Source: Kaistia soli DSM 19436
GTDB taxonomy: Bacteria > Pseudomonadota > Alphaproteobacteria > Rhizobiales > Kaistiaceae
DNA: 64,000 bases
Assembly (NCBI RefSeq): GCF_900129325.1
Contig: NZ_FQUP01000001.1
Location: 744,001-808,000, forward strand
Direction of reading: 5' to 3'
Part shown: positions 8,616 through 17,023 of the stretch, piece after piece
How the letters are laid out: each line of letters opens with the position of its first letter
Numbering within the stretch: position 1 is the stretch's first letter
Notes under the pieces: generated by a model
Told to the model about the DNA's origin: nothing
The model's input: the letters and a program-made list of their open reading frames with translations, nothing else
Databases searched by the model: none
Position numbers and translations under genes: made by a program

Positions 8616-9431
8616 TCACCCTCCGGTCTCATCCTTCCAATAGCTCGACGACCAGCGGCGTGCCTTGGAACCCGAGCGCCAGGGCGTCAGCCAGTATTCG
8701 GCGGCGATGACCAGCAGGAAGCTGACAAGACCGAGCAGCGCCAGGAAGACGATCGCGGCGAAGGTGCCAGCGGTGTTCAGGCGGGAATTGGCCTGCAGCA
8801 GATAGGCGCCGATGCCGCCGCTGGTCGAGGCCGTCCATTCCGCGATCACCGCGCCGGTCACCGAGAACGTCGCCGATAGCTTCAGCGCCGAGAACAGTGG
8901 TGTATAGGTCGCCGGCAGCTTCACATGGCGAAAGATGCTGAAGCGGGACGCTCCCATCGAGCGGACAAGATTGATGATGTCCTTGTCGACGGATGCGAGG
9001 CCGTCGAGCACATTGACCACCACCGGGAAAAACACGACCAGCGCGACGATGACGAGCTTCGGGGCGAGGCCGAAGCCGAGCCAGATCGTCAGCGCCGCAG
9101 AAATGGCGACGATCGGGATCGCCTGGCTGGTGATGAGGATCGGATAGAGGATACCGCGCACGGGTCGCGACGCGTCCATCAGCACGGCGAAGACGAAACC
9201 GGCGATCGCCCCCGCCAGGAAGCCGAGCAGGAACTCCATGAAGGTCTGGCCAAAGCCTTTGACCAGCGCCGGCCAATCGTCGGCGATGTGGTTGGCGACA
9301 TCCATCGGCGAGGGCATGACATAACGCGGGATCTCGAACACATCGACCGCAAGCGCCCAGCCAGCAATGACGAGGATGAGCGCGACAAGCGGATAGACGA
9401 GCCTCAGCAGCAGCGCGTGGCGGTCAGACAT
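8616..9431 (-). CDS. ABC transporter permease (SsuC/TauC/ThiX type)
   Basis: This 271-residue inner-membrane permease has about six hydrophobic segments and the binding-protein-dependent transport signature around VRSMGASRFSIFRHVKLPATYTPLFSALKLS. That signature is typical of nitrate/sulfonate/taurine/pyrimidine importers. The start at 9431 overlaps the end of the ATPase gene by 8 bases, so the two are translationally coupled. With the ATPase and the NMT1-type binding protein upstream it forms a complete importer. The M24 and M20 hydrolases in the same operon suggest a nitrogen compound such as a pyrimidine or hydantoin derivative. The ligand is inferred only from neighbours. Confidence 0.88.
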   Translation of the reverse strand: MSDRHALLLRLVYPLVALILVIAGWALAVDVFEIPRYVMPSPMDVANHIADDWPALVKGFGQTFMEFLLGFLAGAIAGFVFAVLMDASRPVRGILYPILITSQAIPIVAISAALTIWLGFGLAPKLVIVALVVFFPVVVNVLDGLASVDKDIINLVRSMGASRFSIFRHVKLPATYTPLFSALKLSATFSVTGAVIAEWTASTSGGIGAYLLQANSRLNTAGTFAAIVFLALLGLVSFLLVIAAEYWLTPWRSGSKARRWSSSYWKDETGG

Positions 9432-10209
9432 GCGCGGGCTCCAGAGCAGGGCTGTTCTCATAGATCAGATCGATGATCCGCTGTTTGATCGTGCTGAAGA
9501 GCGGACTGGTCAGCGCGGAGACGGGGCGCGGCCGCGGGATCGGGACTTCGATGATTTCGCGGATGCGACCGGGGCGCGGCGACATGACGACGACGCGGTC
9601 GGAGAGAAACACCGCCTCGTCGATGTCATGCGTGACGAAGACGATGGTTCGCTGCTCACGCTCCCAGACGCTCAGTAGCCATTGCTGCATGGCAAACCGG
9701 GTCTGCGAGTCGAGTGCGCCGAAGGGCTCGTCGAGCAGCAGGACATCGCGATGCATGGCAAGCGTGCGCATCAGTGCCGCGCGCTGGCGCATGCCGCCCG
9801 AAAGCGCAGAGGGATAGTGATTGATGAAATCGCCAAGACCGTAGCGCCGGGCAAGCGCGACACCCTCTGCTCGTTCCTTGGGTCCAGCTTTCCCCTTCAG
9901 CAGAGCGCCGAGCACGATGTTGTCGAGCACGGTGCGCCAGGGCAGCAGCAGGTCCTTCTGCAGCATATAGCCGACTTCGCCGGCCCTCCCCGTGACGTCG
10001 CGGCCGTCGATGAGCACGCGCCCGCCGCTCGGCTGAAGCACACCGGCGATGATGTTGAACATCGTGCTCTTGCCGCAGCCGGATGGACCAACGACGGAAA
10101 CGAATTCGCCCGCGCGGACAGCGAGATCGGTCGGCGAAAGGGCCAGCGTTTCGCCGAAGCGCTGCGTGACGGCGTGAAGGGCGAGCTTGGGGGAAGCGGC
10201 TGCGGTCAT
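9424..10209 (-). CDS. ABC transporter ATP-binding protein (SsuB/TauB type)
   Basis: This 261-residue cytoplasmic ATPase has Walker [10 protein letters not shown] at residues 41-49, a Q-loop LQKDLLLPW, signature LSGGMRQRAALMRTLAMHRDVLLLDEP with Walker B, and the switch His in VTHDIDEA. The Q-loop and signature are those of the nitrate/sulfonate/taurine class. The ATG at 10209 was chosen because upstream in-frame sequence overlaps the preceding gene and lacks family similarity. It powers the permease encoded immediately downstream. Confidence 0.92.
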   Translation of the reverse strand: MTAAASPKLALHAVTQRFGETLALSPTDLAVRAGEFVSVVGPSGCGKSTMFNIIAGVLQPSGGRVLIDGRDVTGRAGEVGYMLQKDLLLPWRTVLDNIVLGALLKGKAGPKERAEGVALARRYGLGDFINHYPSALSGGMRQRAALMRTLAMHRDVLLLDEPFGALDSQTRFAMQQWLLSVWEREQRTIVFVTHDIDEAVFLSDRVVVMSPRPGRIREIIEVPIPRPRPVSALTSPLFSTIKQRIIDLIYENSPALEPAHV

Positions 10210-10222
10210 CTGATGCGGCAGC

Positions 10223-10939
10223 TCAGATGATCGTGCAGGCGTCGCGGCCGAACCAGACGAGGTCCTCGACCTTGACGGCAATATCATCGCGCGACGCGAA
10301 GGGCTCGATCGCCCAGGCGCCCCACATTGCCGCGTCGTTACTGGCATCGATGAAGTTATGCAGATAGGCGGCACCAGCCGTCAGCGAATGGCCGATATTG
10401 CCGAGAAGATCGAGCAGCACGAAGCCATCGGCGACCAGCAGTTCATGGCAGAAGCCGAACAGCTCCTTGGCCGGCATGCCGGGCCGGCAGAAATCGAGAG
10501 TCCTGGCGTGGATGCGTTCGAGATCGGCGAGCGCCGTCTTCGCCTCAGGATAGTCGCCGAGGACGCGGCAGCGCGTGCAATCGCCCCACGAGCCATCCGG
10601 CGTGATCGGATGCACGTCCAGCATCAGCACGTCGCGCTCCGCCGCCTTCATCGCGCCGGGACCGTTGGTCGGGAAGCACACCTTGGCGTTCTCCCCGAGA
10701 CCGACGACGGTGATCGTCCAGACATGCTCGATCCCGTTGCGGGCCAGGAAGTCGCTGACGACGAGGTCGATGTCCTGTTCGCTCATCCCCGGTTCCAGAG
10801 CGGCGAGCCCGACGGCGCAGGCCTGCCTTGCGAGGGCCTGCGCCCGGACCAGGCCGGGCGGAGGCGTGTCGGAAACGTCCGGGCCCGGCTTGTAGGTCCA
10901 GGCGGGTGTTATGCGCTTGACGGCGACGGGTCCGGACAT
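10223..10939 (-). CDS. M24 family metallopeptidase-fold protein
   Basis: This 238-residue protein has the pita-bread fold of methionine aminopeptidase, aminopeptidase P and creatinase. The five-ligand metal site can be traced: Asp in LMLDVHP, Asp in WGDCTR, His in GNIGHSL, Glu in WAIEPFA and Glu in VKVEDLVWFG. It lacks the N-terminal domain of creatinase or prolidase, so it is close to the catalytic core alone. The gene sits between the binding protein and the ATPase of a nitrogen-compound importer and is probably co-transcribed with them. A hydrolase acting on the imported amide or peptide-like substrate is more likely than a general peptidase. The precise substrate is unknown. Confidence 0.8.
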   Translation of the reverse strand: MSGPVAVKRITPAWTYKPGPDVSDTPPPGLVRAQALARQACAVGLAALEPGMSEQDIDLVVSDFLARNGIEHVWTITVVGLGENAKVCFPTNGPGAMKAAERDVLMLDVHPITPDGSWGDCTRCRVLGDYPEAKTALADLERIHARTLDFCRPGMPAKELFGFCHELLVADGFVLLDLLGNIGHSLTAGAAYLHNFIDASNDAAMWGAWAIEPFASRDDIAVKVEDLVWFGRDACTII

Positions 10940-10976
10940 CGTCTGACTCCCTTGTTTCTTGTTCTTGCTGCGGCGG

Positions 10977-11972
10977 CTACTTGGCGAGATAGGCGTTCGT
11001 GAAGTAGGTCGTGGGCGCGGCCACTTCCTTGACGACGCCGAACTTGGTCAGCGCAGCAAGAAGCGCGGTCCAGTCGGCTTCGTTGTTGACCATGAGATCA
11101 TCGCCCATCGCACCGAACAGCGGGATTGTATCAGTCCACTGTTGCGTGATGTACTTCTCGTCGAACGCCTTGGCGTAGAGTTCATGGAACGCCGCGACGC
11201 CTTCCGCCGGATGCTCCGCCGCATAGCGGATGCTCTTCTCGGTGGCACGCAGGAACGCCTTGGCCTGGTCGGGATGGGCCTTCAGCCAGTCGTCATTCCC
11301 GGCGAGCATGAAGATTGGCGTGTTTGGCACACCATGCTCGGTCGCGGGCAGGAACGAGGCTTTCTGGTTGCCGGCCGTCATCATCTCCGTGCCTTCGGCA
11401 TTGGTGATGCCGGTGATCGCGTCGACGCGGTTCTGCAGCAGCAGCGGCACCGTATCGTCGGCGGCAGCGACCATCTCGACATCGTCGAGCGTCAGTTTGG
11501 CGTCGGCGAGCATCATGCCGAGCTGGGCCTTGGTCCAGGCGTCGTTGTAAATGCCGATCCGCTTACCTTTGAGGTCGGCAACGGTCAGCGGCTTGCCCTC
11601 CGAACTGATGATGCCCCAGTTGTTGCCGCGCCCGTAGCGGGCGATCGCGGTCACCGGCGCCTGCTCGCCGCGGGCGAAGATCACGTCCATGACGGTAGTG
11701 AAGGCGACCTGGGCCCGCCCCGTCCCGAGGAACTTCATCGTGTCGGCGACCGTCGGCGGCACGACGATCTCGAGTTCCAGCCCTTCCTCGGCATAGAAGC
11801 CTTTTTTGGAGCCGAGGATCCACGGGATCCAGAAGCCATCGGGCGTCGGCCATTCCTGGACAAAGGTCAGCTTCGTCAGTTCAGCCGCGTTTGCTTGCAA
11901 CGGAGCGCCCATCAACGCCGCGGCAACAGCAAGGCCACCCAGGAGTGCACGTCTCGTCAGCTTCATGCTCAT
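10977..11972 (-). CDS. ABC transporter substrate-binding protein (NMT1/THI5-like)
   Basis: This 331-residue periplasmic binding protein has a twin-arginine-like signal (MSMKLTRRALLGGLAVAAAL, cleavage near ANA-AEL). The NMT1/THI5 fold follows, with LTFVQEWPTPDGFWIPWILGSKKGFYAEEGLELE at the start of the mature protein. The WTP/W-rich opening and GKRIGIYND motif resemble binding proteins for pyrimidine precursors and related heterocycles. GGATCGGAA precedes the ATG. It is the binding component for the ATPase and permease encoded downstream. Confidence 0.88.
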   Translation of the reverse strand: MSMKLTRRALLGGLAVAAALMGAPLQANAAELTKLTFVQEWPTPDGFWIPWILGSKKGFYAEEGLELEIVVPPTVADTMKFLGTGRAQVAFTTVMDVIFARGEQAPVTAIARYGRGNNWGIISSEGKPLTVADLKGKRIGIYNDAWTKAQLGMMLADAKLTLDDVEMVAAADDTVPLLLQNRVDAITGITNAEGTEMMTAGNQKASFLPATEHGVPNTPIFMLAGNDDWLKAHPDQAKAFLRATEKSIRYAAEHPAEGVAAFHELYAKAFDEKYITQQWTDTIPLFGAMGDDLMVNNEADWTALLAALTKFGVVKEVAAPTTYFTNAYLAK

Positions 11973-11994
11973 GTTCCGATCCTCGTCCTCTGGT

Positions 11995-13254
11995 TCAGTT
12001 CGACGCCCCCGGACCTCTCCGGGCCAGTCGGTGCGCCGCATCGATCGTTGCGCCTAGCAGCACGGCGGCGCCCGCCACGACATGCTCCGGCTCGACGAAT
12101 TCCCGCTCATTGTGGCTGATGCCGCCGCGGCACGGCACGAAGATCATCGCGCTCGGCGCGATCGCAGATATCGACAGCGCGTCATGAAACGCGCCCGAGA
12201 CGATGCGCTGCGATGGCAGTTGTAGCCGTTCCGCCGCGGTTTCGACCGCGGCCACGAGATCGGCGTTGAAAACCGCTGGCGACGCCGCCAGGAGAAGTTC
12301 GATGTCGAGGCTGCAACCATGACTGATGGCGGCTTCCGAGAGTACGGCGCGGATCTGTGCATCGATCGCGGCGAGCCGCTCGGGCTGGGGATGACGCAGA
12401 TCGAGCGTGCATGAGGCTTGCCGCGCCACGACATTGATCGAATCCGGCTTGGAGACGAGGCGTCCAGCGGTGAACCGCGCGGCCGGATCGCCAGGCATGA
12501 TGGCGTCCTGCAACCGCCCCAGCGCGGAAACGAGCGCTGCAGCAGCATCGCGGCGCGAGTCGCGTGGCGTGGTGCCGGCATGACTGCTCTCGCCGGTCAT
12601 CGTGACGGCAAGCCAAGTCGTGCCCTGAATACCCTCGACGATTCCGATGGGCAGGCCCGCCTTCTCCAGGATCGGGCCTTGCTCGATATGGAGTTCGAGG
12701 TAGCCGGCGATCGGAAAACCGAGCGGACGTTCAACCGCGCCGGCAAGTGCGGCGCGCGTCTCGGCGATGGCGACCCGGAGCTCCGCGCCGTTGGAATCGC
12801 GCTCCGCTCCTGCCGGCATCACGCCAGCCGCGAAGGCGCGTGATCCCATGGCGCCCGGCGCGAACCGGCTGCCCTCCTCATTCGACCAGACGACCAGCTC
12901 CACCGGTGTTTCAGTGCGAACGCTCCGATCCTCCAGGGCCTCGAGGACCTCAAAGGCGGCAAGCGTTCCGAGCGCGCCGTCGAAACGACCGCCTGTGGGC
13001 TGGCTGTCGAGATGGCTGCCAATCAGCAGCGGCGCGCCGATTTCGGCGCCGCGGCGAATGAAGAGGTTGGCGATACTGTCCTGCGCGACCGAAAAGCCGC
13101 GGGCCCGCGCAAGGTCTGCAATAAGGCTTCGCGCCTGGCGGTCGGCGGGCGAAAAGGCCGGCCGGTCGACACCGCCATTGGCAAGGCCGCCGATCGCCGC
13201 GAAAGAATCGAGACGCGACAGAAGCCGGGCGCCATCGACAGCAGCGCTCACCAT
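11995..13254 (-). CDS. Zn-dependent amidohydrolase (M20 family; N-carbamoyl-amino acid hydrolase / allantoate amidohydrolase type)
   Basis: This 419-residue cytoplasmic enzyme is of the AmaB/HyuC/AllC group. Metal-binding motifs are visible: HLDSQPTGGRFDG (His and Asp bridging ligand), NEEGSRF (catalytic and ligand Glu) and ELHIEQGP (His). This group cleaves N-carbamoyl amino acids, beta-ureidopropionate or allantoate, releasing ammonia and carbon dioxide. It is the first gene of the - strand operon, 22 bases upstream of the NMT1-type binding protein. This supports an operon for uptake and hydrolysis of ureido or hydantoin-type compounds. The start at 13254 was chosen over a longer frame that runs into the regulatory region. 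Members of this family cannot be told apart by sequence alone. Confidence 0.85.
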   Translation of the reverse strand: MVSAAVDGARLLSRLDSFAAIGGLANGGVDRPAFSPADRQARSLIADLARARGFSVAQDSIANLFIRRGAEIGAPLLIGSHLDSQPTGGRFDGALGTLAAFEVLEALEDRSVRTETPVELVVWSNEEGSRFAPGAMGSRAFAAGVMPAGAERDSNGAELRVAIAETRAALAGAVERPLGFPIAGYLELHIEQGPILEKAGLPIGIVEGIQGTTWLAVTMTGESSHAGTTPRDSRRDAAAALVSALGRLQDAIMPGDPAARFTAGRLVSKPDSINVVARQASCTLDLRHPQPERLAAIDAQIRAVLSEAAISHGCSLDIELLLAASPAVFNADLVAAVETAAERLQLPSQRIVSGAFHDALSISAIAPSAMIFVPCRGGISHNEREFVEPEHVVAGAAVLLGATIDAAHRLARRGPGASN

Positions 13255-13372
13255 GCGTGGCCTGCTTCGTCGATGACATGAAAGCGGATTGAAACGGGCG
13301 ACATTGCCCTGGTCCCCTGCTACTCTCGCACCCTGCCTATTGATGGCACAGGCTCCAACCTTCCCGGCATCA

Positions 13373-13387
13373 TTCAAGAGACTTGAA
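13373..13387. promoter_or_regulatory. Operator-like palindrome A (TTCAAG-N3-CTTGAA)
   Basis: A perfect 15-bp palindrome, TTCAAG-AGA-CTTGAA, lies in the divergent gap between the M20 hydrolase (-) and the XRE-cupin regulator (+). A near-identical copy lies at 14086-14100 upstream of the next + strand gene. Two copies flanking the regulator gene suggest this is its binding site. Confidence 0.6.
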
Positions 13388-13478
13388 CGCATGTCAATGC
13401 GGTTGCTAAAGCGCCGCTGCTGATGGAAGATGGGCTCCCGACCCGAGGTGCGGACCGGCGGAATTGATCGGAAGGACG

Positions 13479-14081
13479 ATGGCGAAGCAGGCGAAGGTCG
13501 CGGACGAGATGGTCCTCACGGCGGAGATGCGGCTCGGCATGCGCCTCAAGCTCGCGCGGCAGATCCGCGGCATGACGCTGAAGGCCGTGGCCGAAGCGGC
13601 CGGCTGTTCCGAGAGCCTCCTCTCGAAGATCGAGAACGGCAAGGCATCGCCGTCATTGCCGATGCTGCATCGGCTGGTGCAGGTGCTCGAGACTAATATC
13701 GGTTGGATGTTCGAAGAGGTGGACGGCGAGGAAGGGATCATCTTCCGGGCCGGCGCCCGGCCGCTGATCGCCCTCGATTCCCTTCGCCAAGGGGACGGTA
13801 TCACGCTGGAACGTGTCATTCCCTATTCGCCGGGACATCTCCTCCAGTGCAACATCCATCATGTCGATGAAGGCGGCGCGAGCGCCGGGCCGATCCGCCA
13901 TGTCGGCGAGGAAGTCGGCTATGTCATCTGTGGGGAAGTGGAGCTCAGCGTCGGCGAACGCAGCTTTCACCTGAAGCCCGGCGACAGCTTTGTTTTCGAA
14001 TCGGAGCTGCCGCATCATTATCGCAATGTCGGCACCGAACGGGCGAGCATCTTCTGGGTCAACACGCCGCCGACATTCTAG
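13479..14081 (+). CDS. XRE family transcriptional regulator with C-terminal cupin sensor domain
   Basis: This 200-residue regulator has an N-terminal XRE helix-turn-helix (MRLGMRLKLARQIRGMTLKAVAEAAGCSESLLSKIENGKASPS). A C-terminal cupin_2 domain (about residues 105-195) follows and includes the HVGEEVGYVICGEVEL and LKPGDSFVFESELPHHYRN motifs. The cupin binds the inducer or corepressor. GGAAGGA just before the ATG at 13479 sets the start. It is divergent from the M20 hydrolase/importer operon and upstream of a GATase-like gene and a nitrilase-family gene. Palindromes on both sides (13373 and 14086) match each other, so it probably controls all of these genes including itself. Confidence 0.88.
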   Translation: MAKQAKVADEMVLTAEMRLGMRLKLARQIRGMTLKAVAEAAGCSESLLSKIENGKASPSLPMLHRLVQVLETNIGWMFEEVDGEEGIIFRAGARPLIALDSLRQGDGITLERVIPYSPGHLLQCNIHHVDEGGASAGPIRHVGEEVGYVICGEVELSVGERSFHLKPGDSFVFESELPHHYRNVGTERASIFWVNTPPTF

Positions 14082-14085
14082 TCTG

Positions 14086-14100
14086 TTCAAGTCACTTGAC
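14086..14100. promoter_or_regulatory. Operator-like palindrome B (TTCAAG-N3-CTTGAC)
   Basis: TTCAAG-TCA-CTTGAC begins 5 bases after the regulator stop codon and ends 56 bases before the next gene. It differs from palindrome A at one half-site base and in the spacer. It would allow the XRE-cupin regulator to control the downstream GATase-like and amidase genes separately. Confidence 0.58.
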
Positions 14101-14155
14101 AATCGCGGCGCAATTCCTGACGTCTTGCGCTCAAATCAAATAAGGGAAATGGGTC

Positions 14156-14926
14156 ATGACGGGGTTGAAGGTTCTTCTGGCGGGCGAATCCTGGGTTTCG
14201 TCGGCGACCCATTTCAAGGGCTTCGACCAGTTCAACTCGGTGACGTATCACACCGGCGCCGATCCGCTGCTGGCGCTGCTTCGCGGCCGTGGCTTCGAGG
14301 TCACGTTTATGCCCTCGCATGAAGCGCAGCGCGACTTCCCGCAGACGGTCGAGGCGATCGATGCCTATGACGTCGTGATCCTCTCGGATATCGGCGCCAA
14401 CACGCTGCTGCTGCATCCCGACACCTGGCTCAACTCGAAGCGGACGCCGAACCGCCTGATCGCGCTGCGCGACTGGGTCGCGAAGGGCGGCGCGCTGCTG
14501 ATGCTCGGTGGCTATTATAGCTTCCAGGGCATCAACGGCGCCGCGCGCTATCGTGGCACAGCCGTCGAAACGACGCTGCCGGTCACCTGTCTCCCCTACG
14601 ACGACCGCGTCGAAGTTCCCGAGGGCTTCACGCCGGTCGTAACCGGCGACGCCGCTCACCCGATCCTCGCCGGCCTGGAAGGCGAATGGCCCCCGCTGCT
14701 CGGCTTTAACGAGGTGATGGTGAAGCCCGACGCCGAGGTGCTCGCCACTGTCTCGACCGAATATGGCTCGCTGCCGCTGCTGGCGACGCGCCGTCATGGC
14801 GAAGGCCGGACGGTCGTCTGGACATCCGATGTCGGCCCGCATTGGCTGCCGCCGGAATTCGTCGCCTGGGAAGGTTACGGGCGCCTGTTCGAGCAGATGA
14901 TCACCTGGGCCGTCGCCCGGACCTGA
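14156..14926 (+). CDS. Glutamine amidotransferase-like (class I GATase-fold, DUF1355-type) protein
   Basis: This 256-residue protein has a GATase/ThuA-like alpha/beta fold: an early KVLLAGESW strand, VVILSDIGANTLLL in the middle, and LRDWVAKGGALLMLGGYYSFQGI where a true amidotransferase would carry its nucleophilic Cys elbow. No Cys is present at that elbow, so it is probably not a classical glutaminase. It may bind or hydrolyse a sugar-like or amide ligand. AAGGGAAAT precedes the ATG. It lies between an XRE-cupin regulator and a nitrilase-family amidase and is probably co-transcribed with the latter (29-base gap). Confidence 0.75.
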   Translation: MTGLKVLLAGESWVSSATHFKGFDQFNSVTYHTGADPLLALLRGRGFEVTFMPSHEAQRDFPQTVEAIDAYDVVILSDIGANTLLLHPDTWLNSKRTPNRLIALRDWVAKGGALLMLGGYYSFQGINGAARYRGTAVETTLPVTCLPYDDRVEVPEGFTPVVTGDAAHPILAGLEGEWPPLLGFNEVMVKPDAEVLATVSTEYGSLPLLATRRHGEGRTVVWTSDVGPHWLPPEFVAWEGYGRLFEQMITWAVART

Positions 14927-14955
14927 CAGCCCCGCCCGCATAAGGAGCCCGGACG

Positions 14956-15837
14956 ATGCCCGCCACTCGCGTCAAGGAAGCGCCGCTGACGGTCGCATCG
15001 ATCCAGATGGAGCCGCTGATCGGAGCGACGGAGCGCAATGTTGCGCGCTCGGTCGCCCTGATCGAGGAAGCCGCCGCAAAGGGCGCGCAACTCATCGTCC
15101 TGCCTGAGCTCTGCAACACGGGGTATGTGTTCGAAAGCCGGACCGAGGCTCACAGTTTGGCAGAGGCCATCCCCGACGGGCCCTCGACCCTCGCCTGGCT
15201 CGACGTCGCCCGTCGTCTCGGCCTCGTCATCGTCGCCGGCATCACCGAGCGCGACGGCGCCCTGCTCTACAACTCGGCCGTCATCGTTGGGCCGGACGGA
15301 CTGATCGGGCGCTATCGCAAAGTGCATCTTTGGGGCGACGAGGCGCTCTATTTCGCCCCGGGCAATCTCGGCTTCCCGGTCTTCGACACGCCCTTCGGCC
15401 GGATCGGTTGTCACATCTGCTATGATTGCTGGTTCCCGGAAACCTTCCGTCTAGCGGCGCTCCAGGGCGCGGAGATCGTGTGCGTGCCGACGAACTGGGT
15501 GCCGATCCCGGGTCAGGATCCGAAGCGCGAGGCGATGGCCAATATCATCGTCATGGGCGCTGCGCATTCCAACTCGGTCTTCGTCATCTGTGCCGACCGC
15601 GTCGGGACCGAGCGCGGCCAGCCCTTCATCGGACAGAGCCTCATCGTTGGCCAAACGGGATGGCCGGTCGCTGGCCCCGCCAGCCAGGACGGCGAGGAAA
15701 TCCTCATCGCGAGGATCAATGTGGCCGATGCCCGGCGGAAGCGTAACTGGAACGACTTCAATCAGGTCATGCGCGACCGCCGTCGCGACGTCTATGACGA
15801 GATGCTCGGCAGCGGACTGAAGCCGGGCTGGTACTGA
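14956..15837 (+). CDS. Carbon-nitrogen hydrolase (nitrilase superfamily amidase)
   Basis: This 293-residue cytoplasmic enzyme has the complete nitrilase catalytic triad: Glu51 (VLPELCNTG), Lys122 (RYRKVHLWG) and Cys155 (CHICYDCWFPE). These enzymes hydrolyse amides, N-carbamoyl amines or nitriles. The length and WGDEALYFAPG segment resemble N-carbamoylputrescine amidase and related aliphatic amidases. AAGGAG lies upstream of the ATG. Downstream of the GATase-like gene and a regulator shared with an M20 carbamoylase operon, it probably completes breakdown of an imported amide or ureido compound. The substrate is unproven. Confidence 0.85.
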   Translation: MPATRVKEAPLTVASIQMEPLIGATERNVARSVALIEEAAAKGAQLIVLPELCNTGYVFESRTEAHSLAEAIPDGPSTLAWLDVARRLGLVIVAGITERDGALLYNSAVIVGPDGLIGRYRKVHLWGDEALYFAPGNLGFPVFDTPFGRIGCHICYDCWFPETFRLAALQGAEIVCVPTNWVPIPGQDPKREAMANIIVMGAAHSNSVFVICADRVGTERGQPFIGQSLIVGQTGWPVAGPASQDGEEILIARINVADARRKRNWNDFNQVMRDRRRDVYDEMLGSGLKPGWY

Positions 15838-15959
15838 CCGCCTTTCGATCGCCCATGGACTTTCGCCTGCCCGCACCGTTAGCCTGCCGCGGCTTTCGGC
15901 AAGAGTGGTAACTGAAGGCTTGGCATGCGCCGTGACGGCGGAGCGGGGATCGATCGACC

Positions 15960-16901
15960 ATGGTTTCGTCTGAGAGGCTCGAAGATGCGTCGCGGGCCGC
16001 GTGGCTTTACTACGTCGCCGAGAACACGCAGGACGAGATCGCCCGCAAGCTCGGCGTGTCGCGACAGGCCGCACAGCGACTGGTCTCGCTCGCCGTCGCC
16101 GAAGGCCTCGTCAAGGTGCGCATCGATCACCCGATCGCCGCCTGCCTCGAACTTGCGCGACGCCTGACCGACCGCTTCCAGTTGCGGCATTGCGAGATCG
16201 TGCCGGCCGACCCCGCTGCGCCCGGGGCGCTTGGCGGCATCGCCCGCGCGACGGCGGCTGAAATGGAACGCTGGCTGTCGCGCACCGAACCGCTCGTGAT
16301 GGCGATTGGCACGGGACGTTCGCTGCAGGCCTCGGTCGAGCAGCTCCTGCATATCGACTGCCCGCAGCATCGCGTGGTCTCGCTCACCGGCAGCATCCTG
16401 CCGGACGGCAGCACCTCGCATCACAGCGTGATCTATTCGCTGGCCGGGCGGATCACAGGCGCCACCTTCCCGCTCCCCTTCCCGGTCGTCGCCTCATCGC
16501 GCGAGGAAAGGGAAACGCTGCACGCTCAGTCGATGATCAAGCCGACGCTGGCGCTGGCGGAACGCGCCGAGGTCACGTTTATCGGCATCGGCGACATGGC
16601 GAGCGACTCAGCCATGGTTCTCGATGGCTTCCTCAGCGGCAGCGAGCAGGTGCTGCTGGAACGCTCCGGCGCGGTGGGCGAGATCATAGGCTGGGCGTTC
16701 GACGCCGAAGGCCAAATCCTAGACATCGGCACCAATGACCGGATCGCGTCAGCTCCCGTGCCGGACCGCGAGCTCGGGCTGGTGATCGGCATTGCAGCCG
16801 GCGCCCGCAAGCGCCATGCGATCTGCGCGGCGCTGAAGGGCCGCCTCGTGAACGGCCTGGTCACCGATGAAGTCATGGCCGCCATGCTGCTCACCGACTG
16901 A
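15960..16901 (+). CDS. SorC/DeoR-type sugar-binding transcriptional regulator
   Basis: This 313-residue regulator has an N-terminal helix-turn-helix (NTQDEIARKLGVSRQAAQRLVSLAVAEGLV, about residues 21-50) and a C-terminal SorC sugar-phosphate-binding domain (residues 60-313). The binding domain includes AIGTGRSLQASVEQL, IGIGDMASDSAMV and VIGIAAGARKRHAICAALKGRLVNGLVTDE. It is encoded directly upstream of and on the same strand as a sorbitol/mannitol importer and polyol dehydrogenase. It most likely senses a polyol or its phosphate and controls that operon through the inverted repeat at 16991-17010. Confidence 0.87.
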   Translation: MVSSERLEDASRAAWLYYVAENTQDEIARKLGVSRQAAQRLVSLAVAEGLVKVRIDHPIAACLELARRLTDRFQLRHCEIVPADPAAPGALGGIARATAAEMERWLSRTEPLVMAIGTGRSLQASVEQLLHIDCPQHRVVSLTGSILPDGSTSHHSVIYSLAGRITGATFPLPFPVVASSREERETLHAQSMIKPTLALAERAEVTFIGIGDMASDSAMVLDGFLSGSEQVLLERSGAVGEIIGWAFDAEGQILDIGTNDRIASAPVPDRELGLVIGIAAGARKRHAICAALKGRLVNGLVTDEVMAAMLLTD

Positions 16902-16990
16902 CACCCCCTACACTTCCGCCGTTTCCCATTGTGCAGCGCATGATCGAATTTCGTTGACCACCCACGCCCCTTTGTGAGTATTTTCCCGTC

Positions 16991-17010
16991 TATCGGGCAA
17001 ATGCCCGATA
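16991..17010. promoter_or_regulatory. Inverted repeat upstream of the polyol operon (operator candidate)
   Basis: TATCGGGCA-AA-TGCCCGATA is a perfect 9-bp inverted repeat with a 2-base spacer. It ends just before the ribosome-binding site AGGGAGG of the polyol-binding protein. It lies in the 122-base gap after the SorC-type regulator and is a good candidate for its operator. A 5'-UTR hairpin that affects translation is the alternative. Confidence 0.55.
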
Positions 17011-17023
17011 CAGGGAGGATGCA

